Of a stretch of 64,000 nucleotides of DNA, positions 9,008-16,768 are shown in pieces (position 1 is the stretch's first letter; the number at the start of each line of letters is the position of its first letter). The stretch is from Chloracidobacterium sp. Its GTDB lineage: Bacteria > Acidobacteriota > Blastocatellia > Pyrinomonadales > Pyrinomonadaceae. The notes beneath the pieces are model-generated. The model searched no databases, was not told where the DNA came from, and worked only from the letters and a program-made list of their open reading frames with translations. Location: the NCBI GenBank assembly GCA_015075585.1, contig JABTUB010000001.1:868001-932000 (forward strand), read 5' to 3'. The position numbers were made by a program, and so were the translations under genes.

Positions 9008-9156
9008 CCACGCGGTAAACCGCGCGGCAATTCATTCAGATATCCGGACCATACGGTAAACCGCGCGGCAATTCATTCAGATATCCGGACCATACGGTAA
9101 ACCGCGCGGCAATTCATTCAGATATGCGGACCATACGGTAAACCGCGCGGCAATTC
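9008..9156 (-). repeat. 41-bp tandem array of GAATTG-hairpin repeats
   Basis: Four copies lie head to tail with a period of exactly 41 bp, beginning at 9008, 9049, 9090 and 9131. On the minus strand each reads GAATTG, then CCGCGCGG, TTTA, and a near-complement. The first copy has a full 8-bp stem with one wobble (complement arm CCGCGTGG). The next three share the variant arm CCGTATGG, which pairs less well. The intervening spacer ATTCAGATATCCGGA is also repeated, with one base change in the third spacer. The array has no CRISPR-like unique spacers. Confidence 0.9.
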
Positions 9157-9157
9157 A

Positions 9158-9192
9158 CAAAAAAGAGGCCGCCTTTTCAGACAGCCTCTTCC
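9158..9192 (-). terminator. Rho-independent terminator of the BON/LysM genes
   Basis: On the minus strand the stem GAAGAGGC ... GCCTCTTTTTT closes over a loop of about 14 bases and ends in a run of six T. It lies 22 bases beyond the LysM stop codon, correctly oriented for that gene. Confidence 0.75.
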
Positions 9193-9214
9193 AATTGCCG
9201 ACATTAGCTAAGAA

Positions 9215-9589
9215 CTAAACCGGTATCTTAAGCTCCTGACCCGGATAGATCTTATCCGGATGCTGGAGGATGTCGCGGTTCGCATCCCAAATGGCTTTCC
9301 ACTGGATGCCGTAACCGGCCGCGATCTTGCTCAGATTATCACCCGAGACGACCGTGTAAGTGTGGCCGCCGCCTGCGGCATCGCCGAGGCTGATGTTCAA
9401 GATCAGATCGTTCGAACGGAAATCAGGGTCTATCCGTGCATATTCATCCCAAAGCTGCTGCTTGGCCTCCGCGCTCGGAGCCGTTCCCGTGACGATCAAA
9501 GTTCCGCCGTCTCCTTCGCTCAACTCATACGTGGTGCCGTTCTGGTTGGCGAGTTCAAGAAGCGATTGATATTTTTCTTGTGCTGACAT
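9215..9589 (-). CDS. LysM domain protein, BON/LysM-like (Kbp/YgaU-type)
   Basis: The 124-residue product starts at ATG 9589, chosen because a GGAGG ribosome site lies eight bases upstream; the reading frame extends a few codons further without support. The first about 70 residues, ending in an ILNISL strand, look like a degenerate BON module. Residues 76-124 form a LysM domain (YTVVSGDNLSKIA ... IYPGQELKIPV) that binds glycan chains. The arrangement resembles E. coli Kbp (YgaU). No signal peptide is visible, so a cytoplasmic or unconventional location is possible. It sits 17 bases after the BON lipoprotein gene and ends at a clear terminator. Confidence 0.85.
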   Translation of the reverse strand: MSAQEKYQSLLELANQNGTTYELSEGDGGTLIVTGTAPSAEAKQQLWDEYARIDPDFRSNDLILNISLGDAAGGGHTYTVVSGDNLSKIAAGYGIQWKAIWDANRDILQHPDKIYPGQELKIPV

Positions 9590-9606
9590 AATCGTTACCT
9601 CCTCGA

Positions 9607-10092
9607 TCAATTGCCCTTCTTAAGCTGGGTAGTGTCGATACCCGTGATGCCCGATTGCTGGATCACCTGTATGCAGGTCGCAAACTTGGCAGCAGGAACC
9701 TCACCGGTTACCGTAACCTTGCCGTCCTTGACCGCGACCATTGCCGTTGTACAACCTGCCTTCTTCAGATCCTCGGTGATCTTGCCTGTAAGGGCCGGAT
9801 CGGGAGCTGACGGGGTTGCGACTGGAAGCGGCTTCGTCGTCAGGCTGTTAGTAACGTCCTTAATGCCCTCAACGGACTTGACCGATGCTTCGGCCCTGCT
9901 CTTTACGGTAACGTCAGCAACCTCACCCGAAAGGGTGGCCACGCCGCCCTTGACCGCTACGGTTACGCCCGTGATCTTGTCGGCAGTCAGCTTCTCAGTC
10001 GCCGCCTTCTGCAGATCAGCGTCGCTCTTACCGCAGGCGCTCGCCATAAGTGCGATAGCCAAAGTAAACACTGCTAAAAATTTTATCTTCAT
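9607..10092 (-). CDS. BON-domain lipoprotein
   Basis: The true start is taken as ATG 10092, because GGAGG stands five bases upstream and the product then begins with a standard signal peptide (MKIKFLAVFTLAIALMASAC). Cysteine follows ASA as a lipobox, so the protein is probably an envelope lipoprotein. Two BON repeats follow, at about residues 27-85 and 105-155, the second with the family pattern VKDGKVTVTGEV. BON domains are thought to bind phospholipid or other envelope surfaces. The protein is 161 residues long and co-transcribed with the LysM gene. Confidence 0.85.
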   Translation of the reverse strand: MKIKFLAVFTLAIALMASACGKSDADLQKAATEKLTADKITGVTVAVKGGVATLSGEVADVTVKSRAEASVKSVEGIKDVTNSLTTKPLPVATPSAPDPALTGKITEDLKKAGCTTAMVAVKDGKVTVTGEVPAAKFATCIQVIQQSGITGIDTTQLKKGN

Positions 10093-10267
10093 TTTTCCTC
10101 CGAAAAATACTTGATCATTAAATTCTAACCGACTCCGCGTCCGCATCTTTGCACCGACGCGCCCTAAAGATCGGATCATAAGCGAGTTGCCTCGTAAACG
10201 CTCCAAATATTTAGTGGAACTATTATTGATGTATTTTTGTAAGAAGTGCAACTAAAACGAGCGACTT

Positions 10268-10786
10268 TTATGAAAAGATCTCGTCTTTGATTTGGCGTGC
10301 AACATCGTACGATGTAAAGCCGGGCCGTATCAGGAAGTGCCAGTCTGCGAGGCAGTAAACCTTTTGCCGCTCTTCAAAAAGCCGAAACGCAGCTTCCTTA
10401 TTGCGGGCGAGGGGACGATCCTTTCGCGAAAAAGCGATGTTGAGCCAGCAATGCTCGAATGTCGCTTCAAGCCAAATGCTCGTGAACCCTGCATCCCTTA
10501 GCACGGCGCGGTTGCGTTCCAGCGTCCAGGTGCCGCCGCCGAGTGACAAGATCCGTGCATTATTTCGGCCGACGACCGTCCTTAGATTTTCAGTTTCGAT
10601 ATCGCGATACGCTTCTTCGCCGTCGGTGTCGATGATCTGGGCGATAGTTCGGCCTTGTGCGGCTTCGAGTTCGTGATCTAGGTCAACACGCCTGCAACGG
10701 AGGATGTTCGCGAGATGCCGCGACACGGACGATTTGCCGACGCCCATGAACCCGGTAATTGCAACTTTCAGATCCTTTCTCACCAT
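10268..10786 (-). CDS. aroK: Shikimate kinase
   Basis: The 172-residue P-loop kinase phosphorylates shikimate at the 3-hydroxyl. The Walker A motif GFMGVGKSS is at residues 12-20. The substrate-binding DLDHELE segment follows, then SLGGGTW near residue 82 (the family's GGG motif), and RPLAR in the lid region. It begins three bases after aroA ends, so the two consecutive chorismate-pathway steps are in one operon. Length is normal for AroK/AroL. Confidence 0.88.
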   Translation of the reverse strand: MVRKDLKVAITGFMGVGKSSVSRHLANILRCRRVDLDHELEAAQGRTIAQIIDTDGEEAYRDIETENLRTVVGRNNARILSLGGGTWTLERNRAVLRDAGFTSIWLEATFEHCWLNIAFSRKDRPLARNKEAAFRLFEERQKVYCLADWHFLIRPGFTSYDVARQIKDEIFS

Positions 10787-10789
10787 CGG

Positions 10790-12082
10790 TCAAGAGGCCG
10801 CCCTTTCCAGTACGCCAAAGAAATTCGGGAAGGATACTTCGGCACACGCAGGATCGTCGATCTCGACACCATTGTCCGACAACAAGCCCGCAACGGCAAA
10901 CGCCATTGCTATACGATGGTCGCCGAAGGTCGTTGCATTGCCTCCCGTCAGCCGCGACGGATACACGCGAAAGCCATCCTCGAACTCATCGATCTTGCCC
11001 CCGATCACCCTTAAATTCGAAACAACGGCCGCGATGCGGTCGCACTCTTTCACACGGAGTTCTGCCGCGTCGCGCACCTCAAGGCCGCCCCGCAGCCGTG
11101 AGCCGAGTATTGCAAGGATCGGCAGCTCGTCTATGACGCCGGCAATGCGGTGCTTGTCGATCTTCACGGTTTCACCCCTTGGCCGAAGCCCGCCGACCAC
11201 TTCGATATCGCCGGCCGGCTCGTTGGATCGGCTCGCCTCATCAGTGATCCGGAGGTCAATGCCGCATTCGATCAGAATATCGAGAAGTGAGCGGCGTGTC
11301 GGATTTAGGCCGACGTTCTTTAGGATCGTATGCGAGCCTGCAAGACAGCCCGCCGCGACCAGCAGGAATGCGGCAGATGAGATGTCGCCGGGAACGTTGA
11401 TATCGCGAGCCGTCATCGCTTTGCCGCCGCGTATCATAACCTTGCGTCCTTCAGGAGTGTCCGCAGAAGAGATGTCGGCACCGAGCCACTCGAACATCCG
11501 CTCCGTGTGGTCACGGGTAACTATCGGCTCGGTGACGGATGTCTCGCCTTCGGCATAAAGTCCGGCGAGCAGTATGCAGGTCTTTACTTGTGCCGACGCC
11601 ACCTGAGCGTGGTACGAAATACCCGTCAAGCGTTCAGCAGGTCGAAAGCGAAGCGGCAGGCAGCCATCCGCACTATCGACCGCCGCACCCATTTCGGTCA
11701 GCGGCGTGATGATGCGGCGCATCGGCCTGCGTGAGAGCGAACCGTCGCCGACAAGCATGCTTTCAAATCTTTGTGCAGCAAGAACGCCTGAGAGCGTTCG
11801 GGCTGTTGTGCCGCTGTTGCCGCAGTCCAAGGGTGCGGACGGCGCAAGCAAACCGTGAAGCCCGCGTCCCGCGATCGAGACGGTTTCACCGCTGCGCTCG
11901 ATGGTAACACCCATGCCTCGCAGACATTCAAGTGTTGAAAGGCAGTCTTGGGAGACAAGGAAGTTAGTGATCGTCGATTCGCCGTCAGCTATGGCGCTGA
12001 AGATGGCAGCTCGGTGCGAGACGGACTTGTCGCCCGGAATGGTAACCGTCCCTTCAAGTCGTTGTATTGGTTTGATAAGCAT
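10790..12082 (-). CDS. aroA: 3-phosphoshikimate 1-carboxyvinyltransferase (EPSP synthase)
   Basis: The enzyme condenses phosphoenolpyruvate with shikimate 3-phosphate. Family landmarks are GDKSVSHRA near the N-terminus (with the PEP-binding Lys), GNSGTTAR, RPMRRI, IDELPIL (the catalytic Asp region), KECDRI and GDHRIAMA. I take ATG 12082 (MLIKPIQRL) as the start because upstream residues do not fit the family. The product is about 430 residues, full length. No strong ribosome site is visible. It is divergent from the RsbW-like gene. Confidence 0.92.
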   Translation of the reverse strand: MLIKPIQRLEGTVTIPGDKSVSHRAAIFSAIADGESTITNFLVSQDCLSTLECLRGMGVTIERSGETVSIAGRGLHGLLAPSAPLDCGNSGTTARTLSGVLAAQRFESMLVGDGSLSRRPMRRIITPLTEMGAAVDSADGCLPLRFRPAERLTGISYHAQVASAQVKTCILLAGLYAEGETSVTEPIVTRDHTERMFEWLGADISSADTPEGRKVMIRGGKAMTARDINVPGDISSAAFLLVAAGCLAGSHTILKNVGLNPTRRSLLDILIECGIDLRITDEASRSNEPAGDIEVVGGLRPRGETVKIDKHRIAGVIDELPILAILGSRLRGGLEVRDAAELRVKECDRIAAVVSNLRVIGGKIDEFEDGFRVYPSRLTGGNATTFGDHRIAMAFAVAGLLSDNGVEIDDPACAEVSFPNFFGVLERAAS

Positions 12083-12114
12083 ATTGGCTGAGCGGACGCA
12101 TCGCAGCGAGAGCC

Positions 12115-12142
12115 TTGACACAGAATACGTAAACTCGCTAAT
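12115..12142 (+). promoter_or_regulatory. Putative promoter of the RsbW/RsbV-like genes
   Basis: A perfect TTGACA (12115-12120) is followed after 16 bp by GCTAAT (12137-12142). Transcription would begin a few bases before the GTG start at 12162, giving a very short leader. The -10 box is only four of six to consensus, so this is tentative. Confidence 0.4.
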
Positions 12143-12161
12143 TTACAAAAGATCGATTGCT

Positions 12162-12572
12162 GTGTCGAATAACCTTGAGATCAAACTAAGAAGCCGTCTT
12201 GAATCTGTTGACGAAGCGGCACGGTCGGCGGACGAGTTCGCAAAGAGCTGCGGCTTTGATGAAGAATTTCGCTATGCACTCGACCTGGCTGTGCGCGAGT
12301 CCGTCGCCAATGCGGTAAAACACGGCAATAAATTCGATGAATCGCTCCCGGTCGAGGTGCGGTTCGATGCCGATGACGACGCTTTTGAGATCAGCGTTCG
12401 CGATCATGGTGCAGGCTTTGACATCGACGGCATTCCTGACCCGCGGGATCCTGAGAACCTGCTTAAGGCGAACGGCCGCGGCATCCTCTTTATGAACTCA
12501 TTTATGGATGAGATCCGCTGGCTGCAGGCCGAAGGCGGCGGCACCGAGGTCAAAATGGTCAAAAGGAAATAA
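12162..12572 (+). CDS. RsbW-like anti-sigma factor / GHKL serine kinase
   Basis: The 136-residue protein has the HATPase_c_2 fold of anti-sigma kinases. The N-box is RESVANAVKHGNK at about residues 45-57, the G1 box is DHGAGFD near residue 86, and a GRGILFM G2-type loop follows. Family members bind a sigma factor and phosphorylate an STAS antagonist. The start GTG 12162 is tentative: no good ribosome site is visible, and upstream codons overlap aroA on the other strand. The partner STAS gene follows 83 bases downstream, which supports a partner-switching role. No sigma-B-type gene is adjacent. Confidence 0.8.
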   Translation: MSNNLEIKLRSRLESVDEAARSADEFAKSCGFDEEFRYALDLAVRESVANAVKHGNKFDESLPVEVRFDADDDAFEISVRDHGAGFDIDGIPDPRDPENLLKANGRGILFMNSFMDEIRWLQAEGGGTEVKMVKRK

Positions 12573-12655
12573 ATCAGACACATAATTTGGACTTTTTGAG
12601 CGCCTTTGACTAAAATTTGCTTTCGTCCAAATTTATTCTTTTCAAGGAGACACTA

Positions 12656-13003
12656 ATGTCAGATATAACGATCAATGAACGACAGGCCGGCGATGTAACC
12701 ATCCTCGATCTTAACGGAAAGGTAACGATAGGTGAGGGCAGCGTGGCTCTTCGCACAGCGATCCGCCGAGTGCTTGGCGAAGGAAAGCATAAACTGCTAC
12801 TTAACCTCGCGGGCGTCGGCTACATTGATTCAAGCGGTATCGGCGAGCTGGTTTCCAGCTTTACGGCCGTCAACAAAGAGGGAGGAACGCTCAAATTGCT
12901 CAACCTCACACAGAAGATCCAGGACCTTCTGGCGATCACGAAGCTCCTCACGGTCTTTGATGTTTACGAGGAAGAGGGTGCGGCCCTTCAGAGCTTTAAC
13001 TAA
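12656..13003 (+). CDS. STAS-domain anti-sigma factor antagonist (RsbV/SpoIIAA-like)
   Basis: The 115-residue protein is a single STAS domain. The phosphorylation-site segment [11 protein letters not shown] places the candidate serines at residues 59-60. The ATG at 12656 is preceded by AAGGAGA, five bases away, which decides the start over an earlier in-frame ATG. Unphosphorylated antagonists of this family release a sigma factor or other target from the RsbW-type kinase encoded just upstream. A hairpin terminator follows. Confidence 0.88.
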   Translation: MSDITINERQAGDVTILDLNGKVTIGEGSVALRTAIRRVLGEGKHKLLLNLAGVGYIDSSGIGELVSSFTAVNKEGGTLKLLNLTQKIQDLLAITKLLTVFDVYEEEGAALQSFN

Positions 13004-13029
13004 GGCATTTTGATCATTAACTGTGCATG

Positions 13030-13074
13030 AGGTAAAGGGCCATCGACGGCATCCTTTACCTTTTGCTGTTTTTA
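13030..13074 (+). terminator. Terminator after the STAS gene
   Basis: A perfect 9-bp stem AGGTAAAGG / CCTTTACCT (13030-13038 with 13053-13061) is followed by TTTGCTGTTTTTA. It separates the partner-switching pair from the TPR-era-prmA run. Confidence 0.7.
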
Positions 13075-13108
13075 TCTGTGCATCTGACAGCGGACGTTAT
13101 TCATCAAT

Positions 13109-14911
13109 ATGAACGTGATATCTAGATCAGTTATACGTTTACTCGGCCGGACGGTCTTGCCGGCCGTACTTGCCTTATCGTTCGCAGCGTACGGCCAAGG
13201 TCCGCTTGACCTTGCGAATTACGGTGTCAGGATCGAGCCGGACCGGCGGTTGATCGTTGTTCTGATGACGCTTGATATGGCTCGTACGACCGATAGTTCG
13301 GGCAAAAGCATTCGTGTGATCGATACTGAACTGTCGAAGAACGGCGAGCAGTTCCGTTCGCAGATCGAAGAAGAGTATGCATCGCTGCCTGCTGATCTTC
13401 GGTCAAAGATATCGACATTCGTTACGCTTTATAAGAGAAATCATTCAAAGCAGACCGATGCGGAGATAATATCGGCATTTGCGTCGATGGCGTATGTGCT
13501 GACACCGGCTCCGGAACTTGCCGAACCTGTCGTAACCTCGAATCTGCCCGGAAATCTGCTTGACGTGCTAGATTTTGCGCCACTCGTTCGCGAATTCTAT
13601 CGGCGCTCGGGAATCGCAGCGAAACTCGACGACTATGTGCGGGCTTATTTGAAAGCTTCTGATGCCGAGCTGCGGCCATCAACCCGTGAGATGGTTGCCG
13701 ACCTGTTGGACTACCTGCACACGCGGCCGGAACTCTTCTACCGCGAAAGGATCGTTACGCAGACACAAAAGGGCAAGAGCAAAAAGGAAATGCTCCAGAA
13801 GGTCGAGACACGCGACCATGAGCGGCACTTCAATGTTGTACCTGAGATGTTCGCCCCCGCAGGCGATGTCATCTTCATCAACGCCCGCGATGACTATTAT
13901 GTGATCGTGCCGCCCGATAAGGATGTCGAGCATTCTGAAGTAAGGCGTGCTTTTCTGCAATTTGTATTCGATCCGCTCATATTGAAGAATTCAAAGGATG
14001 TAGTCGCGATCCAAGACACAGTGAAGCCGCTGCTCGATGAGCGCCGAAAGGCAGACCCTTCGATCTCGCCCGACATCTTTCTTGCAATATCGCGTTCGCT
14101 GACCGCTGCAGCCGATGCACGGCAGGATGAGTATTACAAGACGTCGATCGCGGTAGATCAAGCCCGCAGGAAGTTAGAGCTTGCAAAGACCGATGAGGAG
14201 AGGCGGAAGATCACGGCCGATCTCGAAACTCTCCGCCGTGAGCTTAGTGACGAGACGGCCGCCCGACTATCCGATGATTACGAACGCGGCGCGGTTCTTT
14301 CGTTCTACTTTGCAGACGCGCTCCGCGGTATGGAAGATGCGGGCTTTGATGTGGCATCGTCCGTACGTGAGTTCATTGCCTCATTCAACGCGGCAAAGGA
14401 AGGTGACCGTCTTGCCCAAAATGCGGAAGCACGCAAAAGGGCGTTGGCGGCACGCGCTGAACGCAAAGGCCGTGCAAGCAATGCTGTTGTAGCGGAAAGC
14501 CCAATAACGACGGGGCTGCTGGCTGTCGATAAACTCATCACGGCAAAGGACTATGACGCTGCAAACCGCCAGTTGAAACAGCTTCTCGCTCAATATCCCG
14601 GCGAGGCACGCATCTACTACAATATCGGACGTGTTGCGAGCCTTGCCGCCGAGCGAATAGAGAGTCCGGATGAGCAGGCGGCAAAACTGCTGGAGGCAAA
14701 AACCGCCTATACGAACGTGCTCAACACGAAGACGAACGACACGGCACTTCTGTCCCATACATTTGTTGCGTTGGCGCGCATTTACGAGTTCGCGGATGAA
14801 CGCGAATATGCGCTCAAGCTGTATGACAAAGCGATCGAGTTCGGCGATGTGGCGGGCGGTGCGTTCAAAGAGGCGCTCGCGGGCAAGCAGAACTTGCTGC
14901 GGAAACAATGA
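13109..14911 (+). CDS. Exported TPR-repeat protein of unknown function
   Basis: The 600-residue protein starts with a signal peptide (hydrophobic run to about residue 28, ending AAYGQG). The middle is mostly helical, with a charged predicted coiled coil around residues 345-385 (repeated E/R/K heptads such as LAKTDEERRKITADLETLRREL). The C-terminal about 130 residues contain tetratricopeptide-like helices, for example YYNIGRVASLA and ALKLYDKAIEFGD. I do not recognise a defined family. A role as an envelope scaffold is inference from the repeats. It is followed by era 40 bases downstream. Confidence 0.75.
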   Translation: MNVISRSVIRLLGRTVLPAVLALSFAAYGQGPLDLANYGVRIEPDRRLIVVLMTLDMARTTDSSGKSIRVIDTELSKNGEQFRSQIEEEYASLPADLRSKISTFVTLYKRNHSKQTDAEIISAFASMAYVLTPAPELAEPVVTSNLPGNLLDVLDFAPLVREFYRRSGIAAKLDDYVRAYLKASDAELRPSTREMVADLLDYLHTRPELFYRERIVTQTQKGKSKKEMLQKVETRDHERHFNVVPEMFAPAGDVIFINARDDYYVIVPPDKDVEHSEVRRAFLQFVFDPLILKNSKDVVAIQDTVKPLLDERRKADPSISPDIFLAISRSLTAAADARQDEYYKTSIAVDQARRKLELAKTDEERRKITADLETLRRELSDETAARLSDDYERGAVLSFYFADALRGMEDAGFDVASSVREFIASFNAAKEGDRLAQNAEARKRALAARAERKGRASNAVVAESPITTGLLAVDKLITAKDYDAANRQLKQLLAQYPGEARIYYNIGRVASLAAERIESPDEQAAKLLEAKTAYTNVLNTKTNDTALLSHTFVALARIYEFADEREYALKLYDKAIEFGDVAGGAFKEALAGKQNLLRKQ

Positions 14912-14951
14912 GCGGCTACCGGCAATACGCGTCCCGACGTAACTCACAATA

Positions 14952-15857
14952 ATGGCGGAACAAAAGTATCGAAGCGGCTATGTCGCACTCATCGGCAGAC
15001 CGAATGCGGGCAAATCCACCTTGCTTAATCAGCTTGTCGGCGAAAAGATCGCAGCCGTATCGAATAAGCCGCAGACCACGCGGCAACGCATTCTCGGCAT
15101 TGTGAATACGCCCTCGGCGCAAGCCGTTTTTGTCGATACGCCGGGCGTTCATAAGCCCGGTTTCCAACTCAATAAGCGGATGATGACGGCTGTTCACGAC
15201 GCGATACTCTCGGTCGATCTGCTCGTTCTGATGCGTGATGCGAGTGTTTCAACTGGCAACGGCGACCGCTTCGTTCTCGAACTCGTCAAGCAGGCCGCAA
15301 AGCCGACGATCTTGGCCCTGAATAAGATAGACAAACTTGCGGACAAGGGCCGTTTGCTGCCCTTGATAGCATCGTATTCGGACGAGTTCGACTTTGCCGA
15401 GGTGATGCCGCTGTCGGCCCGCGCCGACGTTGATGCAAAAGAGCTGCTCAGCCTGATCATCAAGCATTTGCCCGAAGGTGAACCGCTATTTTCGGCGGAC
15501 GAACTGACCGACCAGCCGATGCGTGTCATCGCTGCGGAAATGGTGCGTGAAAAGATCCTGCTCACCACCGGCGATGAGATACCTTATGTAACCGCTGTTA
15601 TCACTGAGCTTTATGATGAGACAGATCCTGCGCTGACGCGTATTTACTGTGCGATCTATGTTGAACGGCCCTCGCAAAAGAAGATCATCATCGGCAAGCA
15701 GGGAACCCGCCTGCGTGATATCGGCACTCACGCGCGGCATGAAATTGAGCAATTGATCGGCCGACAGGTCTTTCTGAAACTGTTCGTAAAGGTGGTCGAT
15801 GATTGGCGCAATAACGAGCGCGTGTTGGACGAACTCGGGCTTCAAAAGAAGAAATAG
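14952..15857 (+). CDS. era: GTPase Era
   Basis: The 301-residue protein has the full Era layout: the G1 box GRPNAGKST near residue 14, the KPQTTR switch I region, DTPGVHKP (G3), NKID (G4), and a C-terminal type II KH domain with the pattern IIGKQGTRLRDIG. Era binds the 3' end of 16S rRNA and acts in small-subunit maturation. Length and all motifs are normal. Confidence 0.95.
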   Translation: MAEQKYRSGYVALIGRPNAGKSTLLNQLVGEKIAAVSNKPQTTRQRILGIVNTPSAQAVFVDTPGVHKPGFQLNKRMMTAVHDAILSVDLLVLMRDASVSTGNGDRFVLELVKQAAKPTILALNKIDKLADKGRLLPLIASYSDEFDFAEVMPLSARADVDAKELLSLIIKHLPEGEPLFSADELTDQPMRVIAAEMVREKILLTTGDEIPYVTAVITELYDETDPALTRIYCAIYVERPSQKKIIIGKQGTRLRDIGTHARHEIEQLIGRQVFLKLFVKVVDDWRNNERVLDELGLQKKK

Positions 15858-15892
15858 GCCGTTCGGATCGGGCTGGCCGTCACGCAGGAAAT

Positions 15893-16768
15893 ATGGCTGA
15901 GTGGTATTCGATCGAAGTGGTCTGCGATCCGACGGCGGCGAACGCCGTCGAACATGCACTGGGTGAATTCGGTGCAGCCGGGATCTCGACGGACGAGCTG
16001 GCAAAGCGTGAGACCGCAGACATTTCGGTCGTCGGGTATTTTTCGGAGTCGCCGGCGACGGATGAGTTCCGCTATTTTCTACAATGCGTTCTTGAAGCCT
16101 TCGATATCGAGCGGGATGCCGTAACCTCAATAGCTGTCGGCAAGGTCGAGCAGGCTGATTGGCTTGCCGAGTGGAAGAAGTATTGGAAACCGGCCATCGT
16201 CGGGTGTTTTGTTATCGCACCTCCGTGGGAAGAGATCGATGAACCCGGCAAGATCGTCATTCGCATTGAGCCGAAAATGGCTTTCGGCACGGGTACGCAT
16301 GAGACGACACAGCTTTGCCTTGCTGCTATCGATCAATATTATTCTGAGGGCGAATCTTTTCTTGATGTAGGAACTGGTACGGGGATATTGTCGATCGCTG
16401 CCGCAAAAATGCAGAAAGACGGCACAGAGCCGGCAGTGATCCGCGGATGTGATACCGACGAAGAGTCCGTGCAGTTGGCCCGGGAGAATGCGGAACTCAA
16501 TGGCGTTTCATGGATCGATCTCGTCGAAGGTACGATCGACGGCTCGACCGCGGAGTACGACTTCGTTTGCGCCAATGTAACGCTCGATGCGATAACACCG
16601 CTGTTGCCCGATCTGCTTCGCGTTTCAAAGAACAAGCTGATCCTTTCCGGAATTCTTTGCGAACAGGAAGCAGCTGTCAGAGAAGCTCTTTGGCAGCATA
16701 GGATATCCGACCCCAAGATAAAGCGTGCCGGCGAATGGATCGCCGTTATCATTGATCGGGCCGCTTAG
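15893..16768 (+). CDS. prmA: Ribosomal protein L11 methyltransferase
   Basis: The 291-residue SAM-dependent enzyme trimethylates ribosomal protein L11. The N-terminal substrate-binding domain starts MAEWYSIEV. The conserved PKMAFGTGTHETT is seen near residue 125, followed by the SAM-binding DVGTGTGILSIAA and FVCANVTLDAI (the family N[VI] motif). It follows era by 35 bases. Its last 20 bases overlap the convergent YCF48-like gene. Confidence 0.93.
   Translation: MAEWYSIEVVCDPTAANAVEHALGEFGAAGISTDELAKRETADISVVGYFSESPATDEFRYFLQCVLEAFDIERDAVTSIAVGKVEQADWLAEWKKYWKPAIVGCFVIAPPWEEIDEPGKIVIRIEPKMAFGTGTHETTQLCLAAIDQYYSEGESFLDVGTGTGILSIAAAKMQKDGTEPAVIRGCDTDEESVQLARENAELNGVSWIDLVEGTIDGSTAEYDFVCANVTLDAITPLLPDLLRVSKNKLILSGILCEQEAAVREALWQHRISDPKIKRAGEWIAVIIDRAA

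Noticed and set aside
9008..9156. CRISPR array
   Set aside because: Both the repeat and the spacer are duplicated with a fixed 41-bp period, so there are no unique spacers, and no cas genes exist in the window.
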